From: Nocardioides marmotae
GTDB taxonomy: Bacteria; Actinomycetota; Actinomycetes; Propionibacteriales; Nocardioidaceae
Assembly (NCBI RefSeq): GCF_013177455.1
Contig: NZ_CP053660.1
Span: forward strand, 3,038,001 to 3,102,000
Reading direction: 5' to 3'
Length of the DNA: 64,000 nucleotides
The position numbers and the translations under genes were made by a program. Below the pieces are notes generated by a model that was given only the letters and a program-made list of their open reading frames with translations, did not search any database and was not told the DNA's origin. Shown here piece by piece: positions 1 through 8,516 of the stretch (position 1 is its first letter; every line of letters starts with the position of its first letter).

Positions 1-16
1 GGTTGTTCCAGCCCAT
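1..16 (-). CDS. dnaE2: Error-prone DNA polymerase DnaE2, first residues only (partial)
   Basis: Only the first five codons lie in the window. Read leftward from 16 they give ATG-Gly-Trp-Asn-Asn, the characteristic start of actinobacterial DnaE2 (C-family translesion polymerase alpha subunit). A strong AGGAGGGG ribosome binding site lies just upstream, at about 20-30, and the start is 25 bases after the imuB stop. Position behind imuA'-imuB is the standard mutasome order, in which ImuB links DnaE2 to the beta clamp. The call rests on five residues plus context, so it is moderate. Confidence 0.7.
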
Positions 17-41
17 CAGTCCCCTCCTCTCGACCGGGTCA

Positions 42-1586
42 TCAGTCGTAGCCCGCCTCGGTCCACCACACCGACTCCGCGGCGGCCTGGTCGTAGGTCA
101 TCAGCCAGGCCCGGCCATCGACCCCGACCACCTGGAAGCGGGCCACCCGCCGCGGGGTGCCCTCCCACCACAGCTCCTCGACCGGCCACGGGCCGGCCCA
201 CGCCGCGACCGGCTGCCACGGCTCGTCGGCGTGCGGGCGGAACCGCGCCGGCTCGCCGCGCACCGCGCCCCGCTCGTCGACCACGACCGGCCGCCCGCCG
301 GGGCCGACGAGCGCCGCGGGCCACGGGTCGGCCAGCACCCGGGCGGGCGCGGGGGGCGGGAGGGCGCCCGGCCAGGGCAGGCCGGTCGGGCGCAGCCCGG
401 TGGGCCGTTCGCCCCAGGGCACCATCGCCTGCCGGTCCGCCGGGGCGCGGCCGCCCTGGAGCACCGGCACGAGGACCGCCTCGTGGCCGAGCATCCCCTG
501 GACCCGCGCGATGCCGCGCTGGACCCGCTCGTCGGTGCCGCCCCAGAGCCCGTCGGCGTGGACGGAGTCGGGGACGACGGTCTCGGGCACGAACCGCACC
601 CGCCCGACGGGGGCGCGGATCTCCCCGCCCCGGCTCATCCCGTTCATCGCGCCCTGGAGCTGCCAGTGCAGCCGGTCGACGACGTCCGCGGCGCCGAACC
701 AGCGCGGGTGCACCCACCGCCGCGAGGAGGCCACGACGCCGTCGGCCTCGGCCTGCACGAGCAGCTCGGTGCAGACCAGGCCGTGGCGGGCCAGCTGCTC
801 GACGAAGGCGTCGGCGGTGCGCCGGGCGCTGAAGCAGATGGTCTCCGCGGAGTCCAGCGGCGGCTCGAAGTCGACGTGCACCTCGAGGTCGGGCGGGGCG
901 GTGCGCTCGGCGAGCAGCGTCTCGCCGCGACCCGAGACGACCCGGTGCACCCAGGCCACCTGCCGACCGAACCGGGCCAGCACGTCACCGGCGCCCAGGT
1001 CGGCCAGCTGGCCCAGCGAGCGCAGGCCCAGCCGCTTGAGCAGGCCGACGGTCTCGGGGTCCTCCAGCACCTCGACCGGCAGGGCGCGCAGGAACGGCAC
1101 CGACTCCCCCGCCGGCACCACGACGCTGTCCTGCGGCCCGGCGCGCCGGGCCGCCTGCTCGGCGGTGAACAGCTCATCGGCGATCCCCACCCGGCAGTCC
1201 CAGACCCCGTGGCCGACCAGCTGCTCGGCCACGACCGCCGCGGCCTCGGACTCCCCGCCGTAGAACCGGCCCGGCGAGCGGAGCGCCACCAGGCCAGGCC
1301 GCAGCGGGGCCACCCCGGGCCGCAGCTGCTCGAGCACCACGAGCACGTCCTCGAAGGCCCGCGCGTCGCGGTCGGGGTTGGCGGGCAGGACGGCGATCTC
1401 GGGGCAGCGCGCCTGGGCGTCGCGCCGCCGCATGCCACGGCGTACGCCGAAGTCTCGGGCGGGGCCGTTGACGGCCTGCACCACGTTGGCCGAGAAGACC
1501 GCGGCCGGCTGCCGCGGGGGCAGCGCCTCCTCGGCCAGGGCGGCGACCACCGGCCAGTCCGGGCACCACACGACGAGCGCGCGCAT
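42..1586 (-). CDS. imuB: ImuB, Y-family polymerase homologue of the SOS mutasome
   Basis: A 514-residue protein of the Y-family polymerase fold, as in the DNA-damage-induced ImuA'-ImuB-DnaE2 mutasome. The N-terminus (VVWCPDWPVVAA) starts the Y-family palm, and residues 1 to about 340 cover the palm, fingers and thumb regions (RGMRRRDAQARCPEIAV, then GLRSLGQLADLGAGDVLARFG in the helix-hairpin region). ImuB proteins are known to lack the full catalytic acid set and to act as an adaptor that binds the beta clamp. The Gly/Pro/Arg-rich tail after about residue 360 is the expected partner-binding part. It starts at 1586, two bases after the imuA' stop, so translation is probably coupled. Confidence 0.9.
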   Translation of the reverse strand: MRALVVWCPDWPVVAALAEEALPPRQPAAVFSANVVQAVNGPARDFGVRRGMRRRDAQARCPEIAVLPANPDRDARAFEDVLVVLEQLRPGVAPLRPGLVALRSPGRFYGGESEAAAVVAEQLVGHGVWDCRVGIADELFTAEQAARRAGPQDSVVVPAGESVPFLRALPVEVLEDPETVGLLKRLGLRSLGQLADLGAGDVLARFGRQVAWVHRVVSGRGETLLAERTAPPDLEVHVDFEPPLDSAETICFSARRTADAFVEQLARHGLVCTELLVQAEADGVVASSRRWVHPRWFGAADVVDRLHWQLQGAMNGMSRGGEIRAPVGRVRFVPETVVPDSVHADGLWGGTDERVQRGIARVQGMLGHEAVLVPVLQGGRAPADRQAMVPWGERPTGLRPTGLPWPGALPPPAPARVLADPWPAALVGPGGRPVVVDERGAVRGEPARFRPHADEPWQPVAAWAGPWPVEELWWEGTPRRVARFQVVGVDGRAWLMTYDQAAAESVWWTEAGYD

Positions 1587-1587
1587 C

Positions 1588-2268
1588 TCAGCCCGCGACC
1601 GCGACGGGACCGGGGAGGACCACCGGGGCGGCGGGCGCGGGCACGGGCTCGCCCTGCTCGCCGGGGAACCACAGCGCCGTACGCCGCGGTGGAGCCGAGC
1701 CGCGACGCGCCTCGACGACCAGCCGGCGGCTGCGCAGGTGGCCGTGGCCGAGACCGACCCCGGTCCACCGGGGCTCGGAGGTGGTCAGCCGGACCTCGCA
1801 GCGCGGCCACGGGCCGAGGGAGACCAGCACGGCGCCGCGCTTGCGCAGCCGGGCGCCGAGCTTCTCCGCGACGTGCTCCCCCACCCGGGGCGGCGGCCGC
1901 AGCACGACCAGCGGGGCGACGTCGACGAGCGCCGCGGTGACCTCGAGCCACTGCTCCCCGGGCTCGGGGACCAGCACGGTGCGGCCCAGCGCGACGCCGG
2001 CGGCGGCGGCCGCCTCCGCGCCGAAGTCCGGCACGCCCACGACCGCGCACCACTCACCCGCCTGCGAGGGGCCGGCCATCAGGGCCAGCGCGAGGGTGAC
2101 GCTGTCGACCTCGTAGCTGCCCCCGGTGCGCAGCTGCACCACGCCGCCGAGGGCGGGATGGGTCGGCAGCGGCCGGCGCGCGACGCCGTCGGTCATCCGC
2201 TGCATGCGCTCGCGCAGGCGCTCGATCTCACCCCCCGCGGAGGGCGCTGCAGACGAAGAGGTGGCCAC
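1588..2268 (-). CDS. imuA': ImuA'-like RecA-fold protein of the SOS mutasome
   Basis: A 226-residue protein directly upstream of imuB. It contains a short RecA-like core (SYEVDSVTLALALMAGPSQAGEWCAVVGVPDFG at about 50-85), as in actinobacterial ImuA', which interacts with ImuB and is needed for DnaE2-dependent mutagenesis. No intact Walker A lysine motif is visible, which agrees with the degenerate nucleotide site of ImuA'. The GTG start at 2268 lies only 10 bases from a perfect LexA box, so the 5' leader must be very short and the message may be leaderless. Upstream fadD is on the same strand, ending 103 bases away. Confidence 0.82.
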   Translation of the reverse strand: MATSSSAAPSAGGEIERLRERMQRMTDGVARRPLPTHPALGGVVQLRTGGSYEVDSVTLALALMAGPSQAGEWCAVVGVPDFGAEAAAAAGVALGRTVLVPEPGEQWLEVTAALVDVAPLVVLRPPPRVGEHVAEKLGARLRKRGAVLVSLGPWPRCEVRLTTSEPRWTGVGLGHGHLRSRRLVVEARRGSAPPRRTALWFPGEQGEPVPAPAAPVVLPGPVAVAG

Positions 2269-2277
2269 ACCCCAGTA

Positions 2278-2293
2278 TCGAACATGCGTTCGA
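2278..2293. promoter_or_regulatory. LexA (SOS) box of the imuA'-imuB-dnaE2 operon
   Basis: TCGAACATGCGTTCGA is a perfect inverted repeat (TCGAAC-N4-GTTCGA), matching the actinobacterial LexA consensus at every fixed position. It lies 9 bases upstream of the imuA' GTG codon, so bound LexA would cover the promoter or start point. Confidence 0.9.
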
Positions 2294-2370
2294 ACGCGTC
2301 AACCGGGGGTGGCCACCTCTGCGGTGGAGCCGTCTTCAGATGTGGGCGGAGCTGGGGGTGGAGCGGTGGA

Positions 2371-4194
2371 TCAGGAGGCGTAGAGCGCGTCGATCCGCGC
2401 CTTGTTGTTGTCCTCCACGACGTTGCGCTTGACCTTCATCGAGGGGGTCAGCTCGCCCGACTCGATGGTGAGGTCGTGGTCGAGGATCTCCCACTTCTTG
2501 ATGGTCTCCCACCGGTTCAAGCGGCCGTTGAGCTGCTCGACGTACCCGGCGACCATCTCCTTGACCTGCGGGGAGGCGACGACCTCGGAGTAGGACTTGT
2601 CGGCCATGCCGTTCTCCCCGGCCCACGCCGCCATCGCGTCGGGGTCGAGGGTGATCAGCGCGACGCAGTAGTTGCGCTCGTTGCCGAAGACCATGAACTG
2701 GCTGGTGTAGGGGCACAGCGCCTTGAACTTCGACTCGATGGCCGAGGGGGCGATGTACTTGCCGCCGGAGGTCTTGAACAGGTCCTTGATCCGACCGGTG
2801 ATGGTGAGGAACCCGTCGGCGTCGAGCGAGCCCTTGTCACCGGTGCGCAGCCAGCCGTCCTCGGTGAACGCCTTGGCGGTCTCCTCGGGCAGGTTGTGGT
2901 AGCCCTCCATGACGTGCGGGCCCTTGATCTGGACCTCGTCGCCCTTGCCGATGCGGACCTGGGCGCCCGGCAGGGCGGGGCCCACGGTGCCCATCTTGTA
3001 GCCGTCGGGGTGGTTGACCGTCGCGCCGGCGGCGTTCTCGGTCATGCCGTAGCCCTCGAGGATGAGGATGCCCGCGGCGTTGAACCACTCCGCGATCTCC
3101 TGGTTCAGCGCCGCCGAGCCGGAGATGAAGAAGCGGACCCGGCCGCCGAAGCGGTCGCGGACCTTGCTGAAGACCAGCTTGTCGAACAGGCCGTGCTGGA
3201 GCTTGAGGCCGAGCGGCACGCTCTTGCCGTCGCGCTTGAGCCGGTCGACCTTGATGCCGACCTCGAAGGCCTTCTTGAACAGCTTCTCCTTCGCCCCGCC
3301 CTCGGCGGCCTGCATCGTGACGATGCGGCCGTGGGCCTTCTCGAAGATGCGGGGGGCGGCGCCCATGAACGTCGGCTTCACGATGCCGAGGTTCTCCACG
3401 ATCTTGTCGATCCGGCCGTCGATGGCGGTCGCGAAGCCGCACGCGAGCTGGCTGGAGAGCAGCACCTTGCCGAAGGAGTGGGCCATCGGCAGCCACAGGA
3501 ACTGCAGGTCCTCCTCGTGGAGGATGTCCTGGGCCTGGATCGCCGCGCCCTCGTAGACCCACGAGCGGTGCTGGAGGCGCACGCCCTTGGGCCTGCCGGT
3601 GGTGCCGGAGGTGTAGATCAGCGTCGCGAGCTGCTCGGGCTTGATCGCCTGCGCGGTCTTCTCGATGACGTCGGGGTGGTCGGCGAGGTACTTCTCGCCG
3701 AGCTCGGCGAGGTGGTCCATCGTGATGACCCAGTCGCCGTCCGCGGCGCCGTCGAAGGTGACGACCTTCATCAGGTGCGGCAGCTCGTTCTTGTGCCCGC
3801 GGATCTTGGCCAGCTGCTCGTCGTCCTCGGCGAAGACGATGCGGCACTCGGCGTCGCCGAGGATGTACGCCACGTCGGGGGCGTTCGTCGTCGGGTAGAC
3901 CGTGGTGGTCGCGCCGCCGGCGCACATGACCGCCAGGTCGGAGAGGATCCACTCGTAGCGGGTGCCCGCGGCGATGCCGACGCGCTGCTCGGACTCCAGC
4001 CCGAGCGCCAGCAGACCGGCCGCCAGGCGGCGTACCCGCTCGCCCGCCTGAGCCCAGGTGACGGACTCCCATGCCTCCCCACGCGGGAAGCGGAAGGCCT
4101 CGGCCGCGGACGACGCGGCCACACGGTCGAGGAACTGAACGGCCATGTTCGGGGCCAGGTGGTCGACGAAGCTGGTGTCGTGGATGACGGGCAT
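2371..4194 (-). CDS. Long-chain fatty acid-CoA ligase (FadD15-like AMP-dependent synthetase)
   Basis: A 607-residue ANL-superfamily enzyme that activates long-chain fatty acids to acyl-CoA through an acyl-adenylate. The AMP-binding P-loop motif TLIYTSGTTGRPKGV is near residues 191-205, the GYGMTENAAG adenylation motif near 380, and TGDKGSLDADGFLTITGRIKD plus the FKTSGGKYIAP hinge and lysine motif near 445-485. Size and motifs fit the mycobacterial FadD15 / long-chain synthetase group. The ATG start is preceded by AGGAGAGCC. It stands alone between imuA' and a MOSC gene. The natural chain length cannot be read from the sequence. Confidence 0.93.
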   Translation of the reverse strand: MPVIHDTSFVDHLAPNMAVQFLDRVAASSAAEAFRFPRGEAWESVTWAQAGERVRRLAAGLLALGLESEQRVGIAAGTRYEWILSDLAVMCAGGATTTVYPTTNAPDVAYILGDAECRIVFAEDDEQLAKIRGHKNELPHLMKVVTFDGAADGDWVITMDHLAELGEKYLADHPDVIEKTAQAIKPEQLATLIYTSGTTGRPKGVRLQHRSWVYEGAAIQAQDILHEEDLQFLWLPMAHSFGKVLLSSQLACGFATAIDGRIDKIVENLGIVKPTFMGAAPRIFEKAHGRIVTMQAAEGGAKEKLFKKAFEVGIKVDRLKRDGKSVPLGLKLQHGLFDKLVFSKVRDRFGGRVRFFISGSAALNQEIAEWFNAAGILILEGYGMTENAAGATVNHPDGYKMGTVGPALPGAQVRIGKGDEVQIKGPHVMEGYHNLPEETAKAFTEDGWLRTGDKGSLDADGFLTITGRIKDLFKTSGGKYIAPSAIESKFKALCPYTSQFMVFGNERNYCVALITLDPDAMAAWAGENGMADKSYSEVVASPQVKEMVAGYVEQLNGRLNRWETIKKWEILDHDLTIESGELTPSMKVKRNVVEDNNKARIDALYAS

Positions 4195-4301
4195 GGCTCT
4201 CCTGGGTGACGGCAGGGAGGGGAGGCCAAAGCGGCCGCTCCTCCCGTCGCGGATCGTTCCAGGTAACCTACGTCACTTCCAACTCGCGAGTAGGGAGTTC
4301 T

Positions 4302-4330
4302 CTTTGATTGGACACCCGATCAAAGTTTTT
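4302..4330. terminator. Stem-loop with T-run between the MOSC and fadD genes
   Basis: CTTTGAT and ATCAAAG form a 7-bp stem (4302-4308 with 4319-4325) followed on the + strand by five Ts. It starts 4 bases past the stop of the - strand MOSC gene, where the message would read A-run then hairpin. It can serve as a gene-end structure, but the T-run is on the strand without a gene, so its direction is unclear. The rest of 4195-4333 holds the fadD ribosome binding site and no recognised motif. Confidence 0.4.
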
Positions 4331-4333
4331 CCC

Positions 4334-4981
4334 TCAGGAGCGGGCGGCGACGTACTGCTCGGCCTTGCGGCGTGCCTTCTCCGCGAGGCCCTCGACCTCC
4401 AGCAGGCGGGGCAGCAGCGCGGGCTCGGTGTGCAGCGCGCGGAACATCGTCGCGATGGTGACGCCGTGCCCGGGCCGGTGCAGCACCTCCACCGCGTCAC
4501 CGGTCTGGACCGTGCCGGGCGCGAGCACCCGCAGGTAGGCCCCCGGCGCGCCGTCGAGGGTGAACCGCTTGACCCAGGCGCGGTTGTCGAAGCCGCACCG
4601 GCCCATCCAGGTCTTGAAGTCGTTGCACGGCGTGCGGACGTAGGCCACCTCGAGCAGCGCGGTGCCGACCGCCCAGCGCTCCCCCACCTCGGCCTCGGTC
4701 ACCTCGACGCCGCGGGTGGTGAGGTTCTCCGCGAACTGCCCGTCGCGGACCTCCTGGCCCAGGTCGACCGCCCAGCGGTCGAGGTCCTCGCGGGCGTAGG
4801 CGTAGACCGCCTGGTCGACCCCGCCGTGGTGGCGGGTGTCGGAGACCTTGTCCCCGGCCAGGCCGAGCCGGCCCACCTCGACCGGACCGGTCACCGGAGC
4901 CTTGTCGATGCTGGTGCGGCCGATGCCGGCCCACGCCGCCTCGCGGGGCGTGCCGACGTTGACGGAGACGAGCTGGGACAC
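4334..4981 (-). CDS. MOSC domain-containing protein (YiiM-like)
   Basis: A 215-residue protein made almost wholly of a MOSC domain, the sulfur/molybdenum-cofactor-binding fold shared with molybdenum cofactor sulfurase C-termini and YiiM. Visible landmarks are the early GLAGDKVSDTRHHGGVDQAV segment (about 40-60), typical of the family, and FAENLTTRGV near 83. The conserved cysteine is in YVRTPCNDFKTW near 118. It starts with GTG at 4981. No molybdenum enzyme gene is adjacent, so the in vivo substrate is unknown; YiiM-type proteins take part in N-hydroxylated base reduction in enterobacteria. Confidence 0.88.
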   Translation of the reverse strand: MSQLVSVNVGTPREAAWAGIGRTSIDKAPVTGPVEVGRLGLAGDKVSDTRHHGGVDQAVYAYAREDLDRWAVDLGQEVRDGQFAENLTTRGVEVTEAEVGERWAVGTALLEVAYVRTPCNDFKTWMGRCGFDNRAWVKRFTLDGAPGAYLRVLAPGTVQTGDAVEVLHRPGHGVTIATMFRALHTEPALLPRLLEVEGLAEKARRKAEQYVAARS

Positions 4982-5052
4982 GCGAGGATTCTCACCCGCA
5001 TCCGGCGCGCGCGTCGCATCTTCGTCCGGTCCGCCGGCCTGGACGGCCGGGG

Positions 5053-5868
5053 CTATTCCTGGACGGCCTTGGCGACCGCGACGCAGCGGGTGACCACCTC
5101 GCGGTCGGCCAGGTGCGCCAGCGCGCGGTGGACGGTGCGCACCACGACCCAGTCCCGGGCGCGGTCCTCGTCGAGCAGGGCGGCGTCGATCGCGGCGTGG
5201 AAACGCCGCCGCAGCGCGCCACGGACGTCACCGGCCACCTCCTCCCAGCGGTGCCACAGCAGCGGCGCGACCTCGCTGTGCGGGTCGCCCGCGAGCGGCT
5301 TGGGCGAGACCGCGCGCCACTCGTCCGGGTCCTCGCCCGCGACCAGGTGGGCGTGGTGCAGGTCGGTGTGGAGCAGCCGCTCCGCGCCGGGGTCGGCGAC
5401 GAACGAGCGGCCCAGGGCGACCGCCTGCTCGACCAGGCGCCGCGGCAGCGGGGCGTCGCGGGGCAGCCCGGCCAGCGCCTCCGTCCGCCCCGCGACGTAC
5501 GTCGCCAGGCGGGGCACCTGCGGCGGCGGGTCGACGTGGAGGCGGGCCAGGTGCGCCCCGACGAGCTCGCAGGCCGCGACGTCCCACTGGCCGGCGGCCG
5601 GGTCGGCGAGATCGGGTCCGGGGAGGCGCTCGAGGAGCAGCGCGCGCCGGTGCGGGTCGGCCCGCAGCAGGCGCACCGCGCCGGCGCCGCCCCACCGCTG
5701 GAGGGCGAGCGCCTCGTGCTCGGTGCGCTCCTCGACGACGCCGACCTTGAGCACGGCCGCCCCACGTTCGCCGCGCACCGGCAGCACCCTCGCGCGGTCC
5801 GAGGCGTGCGGCTCGCCGTCGCGCACCAGCCCCCACTCCTCGAGCAGGGCGTCGACGGTGGTGGCCAC
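5053..5868 (-). CDS. APH-fold small-molecule kinase (streptomycin/hydroxyurea phosphotransferase family)
   Basis: A 271-residue protein resembling the APH(6)/hydroxyurea-resistance kinase family. The catalytic loop is LLHTDLHHAHLV (near residues 175-186), and GERGAAVLKVGVVEER near 30-45 carries the expected ATP-binding lysine. The usual HGDLHxxN loop is altered here to HTDLHHAHL, so the loop asparagine is replaced by histidine, which makes the activity uncertain. I chose the GTG at 5868 (VATTVDALLEEWG) because the longer reading frame upstream is low-complexity Arg/Ser/Pro. It is divergent from the EPS sugar transferase. It need not confer drug resistance; such genes are common in actinobacterial chromosomes. 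Confidence 0.75.
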   Translation of the reverse strand: MATTVDALLEEWGLVRDGEPHASDRARVLPVRGERGAAVLKVGVVEERTEHEALALQRWGGAGAVRLLRADPHRRALLLERLPGPDLADPAAGQWDVAACELVGAHLARLHVDPPPQVPRLATYVAGRTEALAGLPRDAPLPRRLVEQAVALGRSFVADPGAERLLHTDLHHAHLVAGEDPDEWRAVSPKPLAGDPHSEVAPLLWHRWEEVAGDVRGALRRRFHAAIDAALLDEDRARDWVVVRTVHRALAHLADREVVTRCVAVAKAVQE

Positions 5869-5959
5869 GCCCCCATCGTGCCGGGCGGCCGGCGAGGCGG
5901 CCCGCGAGGGTTGACCGTCCCGGGGCGGGGGTAGACCCTCCTCCGGGGGGTGTCGTCGC

Positions 5960-7399
5960 ATGCGCATGTCCGAACGCTGGGCGGGTCGGCTGCCGTCCCT
6001 GCGCACCCAGCGCCCGCTGCTGGTGCTCCTGGACCTGCTGGCCGTCGTCGCCGCGGCCGCGCCCGTCGTGGGCACGGTCCGGATCGGGGCGGTGCCGGTC
6101 GGGGCGGCCGCGGCAGCGGTGCTGCTGACCTGCTCCAGCGCCGACCTCTACCGCCCGCGGCTGGTGCTCTCGGTGCTGGAGGACCTGCCGCGGCTGCTGC
6201 TCGCCGCGGTGCTCGGCACGCTGGCGCTGGTGGCCGCGGCGCCCCGGATCGGCGTGACCGGCGACCCGACCTGGCCGGTCGTGCCGGCGTTCGCCGCGGG
6301 CCTGGCCCTGCTGCTGCTGGTGGTCCGCACGGCGGCGTACACGACCATCCACGCGCTGCGCCGCCGCGGGCTCGCCGGGCACCCGGTGATCATCGTCGGC
6401 GGTGAGCCGGTGGGCTCCGCGCTGGCCGCCACCCTGCTCGACCAGCCCCAGCTCGGCCTGCGCCCGGTGGGGATCGTCGAGCGCGGGGCCAGCGCCCGGC
6501 GGCTGCCGGTCCCGCTGCTGGGCGGGATCGACCGGCTCGAGCAGGCGATGACCGACCTCGGCGTGCACGACGTCGTCTTCGCCTTCCCCGCCCCGCCGGA
6601 CGCCGAGACCGTGGCGGTCGTGCGCCGCTGCGTCGAGCAGGACCGCCAGGTCTTCGTGGTGCCCCGCTTCCACGAGCTGATGGGCGCGACCGGCACCCGC
6701 GGCACCGAGGTGGTCCAGGGCGTGACGCTGATGCGGCTGCGCCGCTGGGGCCACCGGCCGCTCGCGCGGTGGGGCAAGCGCGCCCTCGACGTGGCGCTGG
6801 CCTCGGTCGGCCTGGTCCTCACCGCCCCGCTGATCGCGGCGTGCGCGCTGGCCTCGCGGATCGAGACCGGGCCGGGCGTGGTCTTCCGCCAGACCCGCGT
6901 CGGGACCGGCGGGCAGCCCTTCACCCTCTACAAGCTGCGCTCGCTCAAGCCCGACGACGAGGCCGAGAGCGCCACCCGCTGGAGCATCGACGGCGACGAG
7001 CGGGTCGGGCCGGTCGGGCGGTTCCTGCGCCGCACCAGCCTCGATGAGCTGCCCCAGCTGGTCAACGTGCTCAAGGGCGACATGAGCCTGGTCGGCCCGC
7101 GCCCGGAGCGGCCGCACTTCGTCGACGTCTTCAGCCGCAGCGAGAGCCGGTACGCCGACCGGCACCGCGTCCCCACCGGGCTCACCGGGCTGGCCCAGGT
7201 GCACCGGCTCCGCGGGGACACCTCGATCGCCGAGCGCACCCGCGTCGACAACTTCTACATCGAGAACTGGTCGCTGTGGAGCGACGTCAAGATCCTGTGC
7301 CGGACGCTCCCGGTCCTCGTCCGGGCGCCGCGAGGAGAGGTCGGCGCCGTGCGGCTCGGCCCCGCCGCTCCCGGAGAACCGCGAGGTAGACGCCGATGA
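5960..7399 (+). CDS. Polyprenyl-phosphate sugar-1-phosphate transferase (EPS initiation)
   Basis: A 479-residue membrane enzyme of the WbaP/exopolysaccharide transferase family, which moves a sugar-1-phosphate from an NDP-sugar to a polyprenyl phosphate and so starts lipid-linked polysaccharide synthesis. Four hydrophobic segments lie in residues 20-125, followed by a cytoplasmic Rossmann-like region (VIIVGGEPVGSALAATL near 142). The last 200 residues are the bacterial transferase domain: KRALDVALASVGLVLTAPL membrane helix, then FRQTRVG, FTLYKLRSL, LRRTSLDELPQLVNVLKGDMSLVGPRPE. The start at 5960 has GGGGGG nine bases upstream. Its 3' end overlaps the opposing GT4 gene by 113 bases. Confidence 0.92.
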   Translation: MRMSERWAGRLPSLRTQRPLLVLLDLLAVVAAAAPVVGTVRIGAVPVGAAAAAVLLTCSSADLYRPRLVLSVLEDLPRLLLAAVLGTLALVAAAPRIGVTGDPTWPVVPAFAAGLALLLLVVRTAAYTTIHALRRRGLAGHPVIIVGGEPVGSALAATLLDQPQLGLRPVGIVERGASARRLPVPLLGGIDRLEQAMTDLGVHDVVFAFPAPPDAETVAVVRRCVEQDRQVFVVPRFHELMGATGTRGTEVVQGVTLMRLRRWGHRPLARWGKRALDVALASVGLVLTAPLIAACALASRIETGPGVVFRQTRVGTGGQPFTLYKLRSLKPDDEAESATRWSIDGDERVGPVGRFLRRTSLDELPQLVNVLKGDMSLVGPRPERPHFVDVFSRSESRYADRHRVPTGLTGLAQVHRLRGDTSIAERTRVDNFYIENWSLWSDVKILCRTLPVLVRAPRGEVGAVRLGPAAPGEPRGRRR

Positions 7400-8507
7400 C
7401 CTCGCGGGCCGCGGTCAGCTCGTCGTGGTGGTCCTCCACGTGCAGCCGCCCGGCCCAGCCCTCGTCGGTGGCCACGTCGGGGGCCTGCAGCCGGTAGACC
7501 ACCGCGTCGGCCAGGGCGTGGGCGTCGCCCGGCGCGACCAGCTGGCCCGCGTCGTCGGGGACGGCCTCGACGATGCCGGGGATCGCGGTGGCGACCACGC
7601 TGCGCCCGCAGGCCATCGCCTCCAGGGGCACCAGCGGCATCCCCTCCCAGCGCGAGGGCGCGACGACGACGTCGGCCGCGGCCAGCCACAGCGGCACGTC
7701 GGTGCGGCCGCCGGCCAGCAGCACGCCGTCGAGGTCGGCGGCCCGCCGCTCCAGCTCGGTGCGGTCCGGGCCGTCGCCGACGAGCACCAGCTGCGCGGTC
7801 GGCACCCGCTCGCGCACCGAGGGCCAGGCGTCCAGGAGCGCGTCCTGGCCCTTCTGCCGGGTCAGCCGGCCCACGCACACCACCGTCGGCACGTCGGGCA
7901 GGCCGAGCCCGCGGCGGGCCGCCAGCCGCTGCTGCGGGCCCTGCACCTCCAGGCGCAGCAGGTCCACCCCGTTGGGCAGCACCCGGGTGGGCGCCTCGAT
8001 CCCGGCCTCCGCGCCGGCGAGCCGTTCGGCCTCGCTGACGGCGACCAGGCGGTCGGTCCAGCGCGCCGCGAGCCGCTCCCACAGCAGCGAGGCGCGGCGT
8101 GCCGGCCCCTCCACCGCGAGGAAGGACCACGCGTGCGGCTGGAGGACCGTGGGCCGGCGCCCGCGCACCGCGAGCCGGCCGGCCAGGCCGGCCTTGGCGC
8201 TGTGCAGGTGGACGACGTCGGGGTCGACGTCGGCGAGGATCCGGCGCAGCTCGGCGGTCTCGGCGAGCACCGAGCGGCCGGGGCCGCGGGTCGCGGACCA
8301 CCAGCGCACCTCGGCCCCCGCGACGCGCGCGGAGTAGCCGAGCCAGCCGTGGGAGGGGCAGATGACGGTGACCCGCCAGCCGCGCCGCAGCTGCTCGCGG
8401 AGGTAGGAGTACTGCACCACGGCCACGCCCTCGGTGGTGGGCTCGGCCACGTGGGCCACGTGGAGCCGGCGGCGGATGTCGCCGTCCGGACGCGGGCGCC
8501 TGGACAC
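7287..8507 (-). CDS. GT4-family glycosyltransferase
   Basis: A 406-residue GT-B fold glycosyltransferase. It has the N-terminal acceptor domain (VAHVAEPTTEGVAVVQ and DPDVVHLHSAKAG) and a donor domain containing VVCVGRLTRQKGQD near 216 and the E-x7-E donor-binding motif SRWEGMPLVPLEAMACG near 290. It is the last gene of the EPS run; its start lies 9 bases after the Wzz-like gene stop. The last 113 bases are antisense to the conserved C-terminal coding part of the sugar transferase. The sugar it transfers cannot be predicted from sequence. Confidence 0.9.
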   Translation of the reverse strand: MSRRPRPDGDIRRRLHVAHVAEPTTEGVAVVQYSYLREQLRRGWRVTVICPSHGWLGYSARVAGAEVRWWSATRGPGRSVLAETAELRRILADVDPDVVHLHSAKAGLAGRLAVRGRRPTVLQPHAWSFLAVEGPARRASLLWERLAARWTDRLVAVSEAERLAGAEAGIEAPTRVLPNGVDLLRLEVQGPQQRLAARRGLGLPDVPTVVCVGRLTRQKGQDALLDAWPSVRERVPTAQLVLVGDGPDRTELERRAADLDGVLLAGGRTDVPLWLAAADVVVAPSRWEGMPLVPLEAMACGRSVVATAIPGIVEAVPDDAGQLVAPGDAHALADAVVYRLQAPDVATDEGWAGRLHVEDHHDELTAAREVIGVYLAVLRERRGRAARRRPLLAAPGRGPGASGTGS

Positions 8508-8516
8508 GCCGGCCGC

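Noticed and set aside
3..1940. A 645-residue + strand frame opposite imuB and imuA'
   Set aside because: Low-complexity Arg/Pro/Gly shadow of the mutasome genes.
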